Below, in pieces: positions 62,021 to 64,000 of a stretch of 64,000 nt of DNA (the first letter of the stretch is position 1; every line of letters starts with the position of its first letter). Both the position numbers and the translations under genes were made by a program. The notes under the pieces are model-generated. The model saw nothing but the letters and a program-made list of their open reading frames with translations. It ran no database searches and was not told where the DNA came from. The DNA is from Neocallimastix lanati (nom. inval.) (Eukaryota > Neocallimastigomycota > Neocallimastigomycetes > Neocallimastigales > Neocallimastigaceae). Location of the stretch: positions 415,501 to 479,500 of the forward strand of contig JACVTC010000075.1 in NCBI GenBank assembly GCA_016946835.1, given 5' to 3'.

Positions 62021-62615
62021 CAGTTTTATCTAGTTCAATAAATGAATATAAAAGTTTTGTTTCTTCATCCATTGATTTTTTTATTTAAATTTTCACACTC
62101 AGTTTGATATTGTTCAAAAAGATTATTAAATTCATTGATATTCTTGAACATAATCATTATTATTAATTTTCAAAATTTTGATTTTTTGTTCTAAGATATT
62201 TAATGATGCTTGTCAAGATTGATAGTAGCGACTTTTCAATTTTTGCATTATTTGGTAGGCAGTTCTTCATCCACTAAGGTAATTTTGATTATTTTTTTAT
62301 TCAGGCTATTAATTATTATTGACTGGATCGCATTATTATCTTTTATTTGTTTTCGATCCAAAATTTTAATATCTGTTTGATTGTTAATAAAGGTATCTAA
62401 ATCATTGACGATTAAATGTCTTCAAAAATGGTTTATACCAATCAAGGAAATTTTCTTTTGACATTTCAAAATTTTTTTATACCAAAAACAGATTTTGATG
62501 TATTACCATAAGATTTATTAATTTTATTAATGATGCTATTTTTATTATTATTATTAGAATTAGGATTATCATCAATATCAAATAAGTCAGAATCGTTTGT
62601 AACATCTTATATATA
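62020..62615 (-). pseudogene. eroded coding remnant with coiled-coil character
   Basis: Reading down the minus strand: DVTNDSDLFDIDDNPNSNNN, KSYGNTSKSVFGIKK, a shift to FEMSKENFLDWYKPFLKTFN, a stop, DLDTFINNQTDIKILDRKQ, KLKSRYYQS, ASLNILEQKIKILK, NINEFNNLFEQYQTECENLN, a shift, and EETKLLYSFIELDKTGIN. At least three frame changes and two stops. It lies inside the same duplicated interval as the B-box-like gene and has a similar coiled-coil style, but direct homology is not established. Confidence 0.55.
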
Positions 62616-62629
62616 TAAAATAAAATAAA

Positions 62630-62980
62630 AATTAAGTGTTATTTATTAAAATTTAATAATATCATAAAATGTTCTATATAAAAAAAAAATAAATCTTTCA
62701 GCAATGAGACTCTTAATCTGTTAAGGAGTCACTCAAAATGTAGTGTAGACACATATAAAATTTATATTATTATATATATATTTATTTATTAATTATTATT
62801 TTATAATTTATAATAAAAAGGACTCAATTATTTAATATTATACATTAATTCAATATTTAATCTATTATATATATTATATCATTAATACATTTTATAATAT
62901 ATTAATATACATTACTTTAGAACTTTTTATCATAAATACTAAATATTAAATATTAAATATTAAGGTCTTTTTATCTGTTA

Positions 62981-63015
<35 letters not shown>

Positions 63016-63295
63016 TGAATAAATATCAATTTATTTATATTTTAATTTTTACTAATATTTTTTAACCCATACTAGTAGTTGGTTTATTGGAAATATTTGT
63101 TCAAAAATTAGATATTTCTTTGTAATTTAGACTTCGAAAATTTAATTATAAATAAATATATAAATCATAATATATATTTTTATATGATATTTCAATTTTT
63201 TTTATTGTTGTTTTTATTCATATTATCATTATAATTTCTTAAATTTTTTTTTTCTTTTGTAATAAATTTTTTAATCATTCATTTAAAATCAATAT
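62630..63295. other. intergenic, no gene seen
   Basis: A/T sequence with a T28 run at 62986-63013 and repeated TAAATAT pentads at 62938-62962. Confidence 0.7.
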
Positions 63296-63300
63296 TTTAT

Positions 63301-63582
63301 TTAAAAATAAAAATAAAAATAAAAATAAAAAAAAAAAATAAAAATAAAAATAAAAATAAAAATAAAAATAAAAATAAAAATAAAAATAAAAATAAAAATA
63401 AAAATAAAAATAAAAATAAAAATAAAAATAAAAATAAAAATAAAAATAAACCAAAGGAAATAAAAATCAAAATCAAAATCAAAATCAAAATCAAAATCAA
63501 AATCAAAATAAAAACAAAAATAAAAATAAAAATAAAAACAAACCAAAGGAAATAAAAATAAAAATACAAATATAAATACAAA

Positions 63583-63655
<73 letters not shown>
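63301..63655. repeat. second (TAAAAA)n array with (AAAATC)n block
   Basis: Hexanucleotide array like 58859-59448, with the same (C/T)AAACCAAAGGAAA module at about 63448 and 63540. It also has an inserted run of eight AAAATC-type units (63465-63507), then (AAAT)n leading into the second duplication copy. Confidence 0.95.
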
Positions 63656-63657
<2 letters not shown>

Positions 63658-63955
63658 AATTAATTAATTAATTAATTAAATGAAATTTTTAGTAAAATAC
63701 TAAAATAAAAAAATAAAAAAAAAAAAATAAAGCACATATATTTTAAAAAGAAATCTTATAAAGTTTTTAATCTATATAACGTTTATAGTATAAGTTATGA
63801 CCTAGCATTATATTAAAAATGGTTCAAAGTTTATTATATTATTTTATTTAATAAATGATGATAATTCATTTTAAAAAAAAATAATAATTTATAAACTGTT
63901 TAAAAGTTAACAATATTACTAATTTTCTTTTAATGGTATTTTTAATTAAATATAC

Positions 63956-63986
<31 letters not shown>

Positions 63987-64000
63987 AAATTTAGTATTAT
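63655..64000 (+). repeat. direct duplication, copy 2 (runs to the window edge)
   Basis: Nearly identical in order and sequence to 59557-59935, including TTATGACCTAGCATT and TTTTCTTTTAATGG blocks. Together with the preceding arrays the duplicated block is at least 700 bp. Confidence 0.95.

Overview
The window is about 64 kb of an extremely AT-rich eukaryotic genome. Genes are intron-bearing and sit in long A/T homopolymer and microsatellite deserts. A secreted pectin methylesterase, a secreted and membrane-tethered CotH-family protein, GT-AG introns, (AAT)n/(AAAT)n arrays and many eroded Ty1/copia and Ty3/gypsy elements together suggest an anaerobic gut fungus (Neocallimastigomycota such as Piromyces, Neocallimastix or Anaeromyces). 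This is an inference from gene content and composition; no rRNA or other phylogenetic marker was seen.

Layout. 1-3.2 kb: broken copia gag-pol (minus strand), a small inverted-repeat element and a second gag fragment. 3.46-9.42 kb: one gypsy element (minus) with both LTRs; the 5' LTR carries a nested copy of the same inverted-repeat element. 10.8-11.92 kb: a two-exon pectin methylesterase (minus). 16.86-18.53 kb: a dead copy of the gene at 22.28-24.12 kb. That live gene needs five exons, one of them a 5-nt microexon, and encodes a bacterial-looking helix-turn-helix module followed by a low-complexity tail. 25.5-25.8 kb: a compact, highly base-paired segment, probably a structured RNA. 28-44 kb: a graveyard of gypsy, copia and possibly LINE-like fragments. 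45.83-48.55 kb: a six-exon CotH-family gene (minus). 48.6-57.6 kb: simple repeats, including a satellite of fifty 19-bp units with no length change. 57.8-58.5 kb: a less AT-rich island with an unrecognised coding-like remnant. 58.86-64 kb: a repeat-rich direct duplication flanking a B-box-like/coiled-coil gene (60.09-61.33 kb, minus) and another eroded coding remnant.

Only four genes look intact: pectin methylesterase, the microexon gene, the CotH gene and the B-box-like gene. The first and third fit the secreted biology of a plant-degrading fungus: pectin demethylation and a surface-anchored CotH protein. They are separate transcription units; nothing suggests operon-like organisation. The three multi-exon models were built by hand from splice signals, and each closes in frame over its full length.
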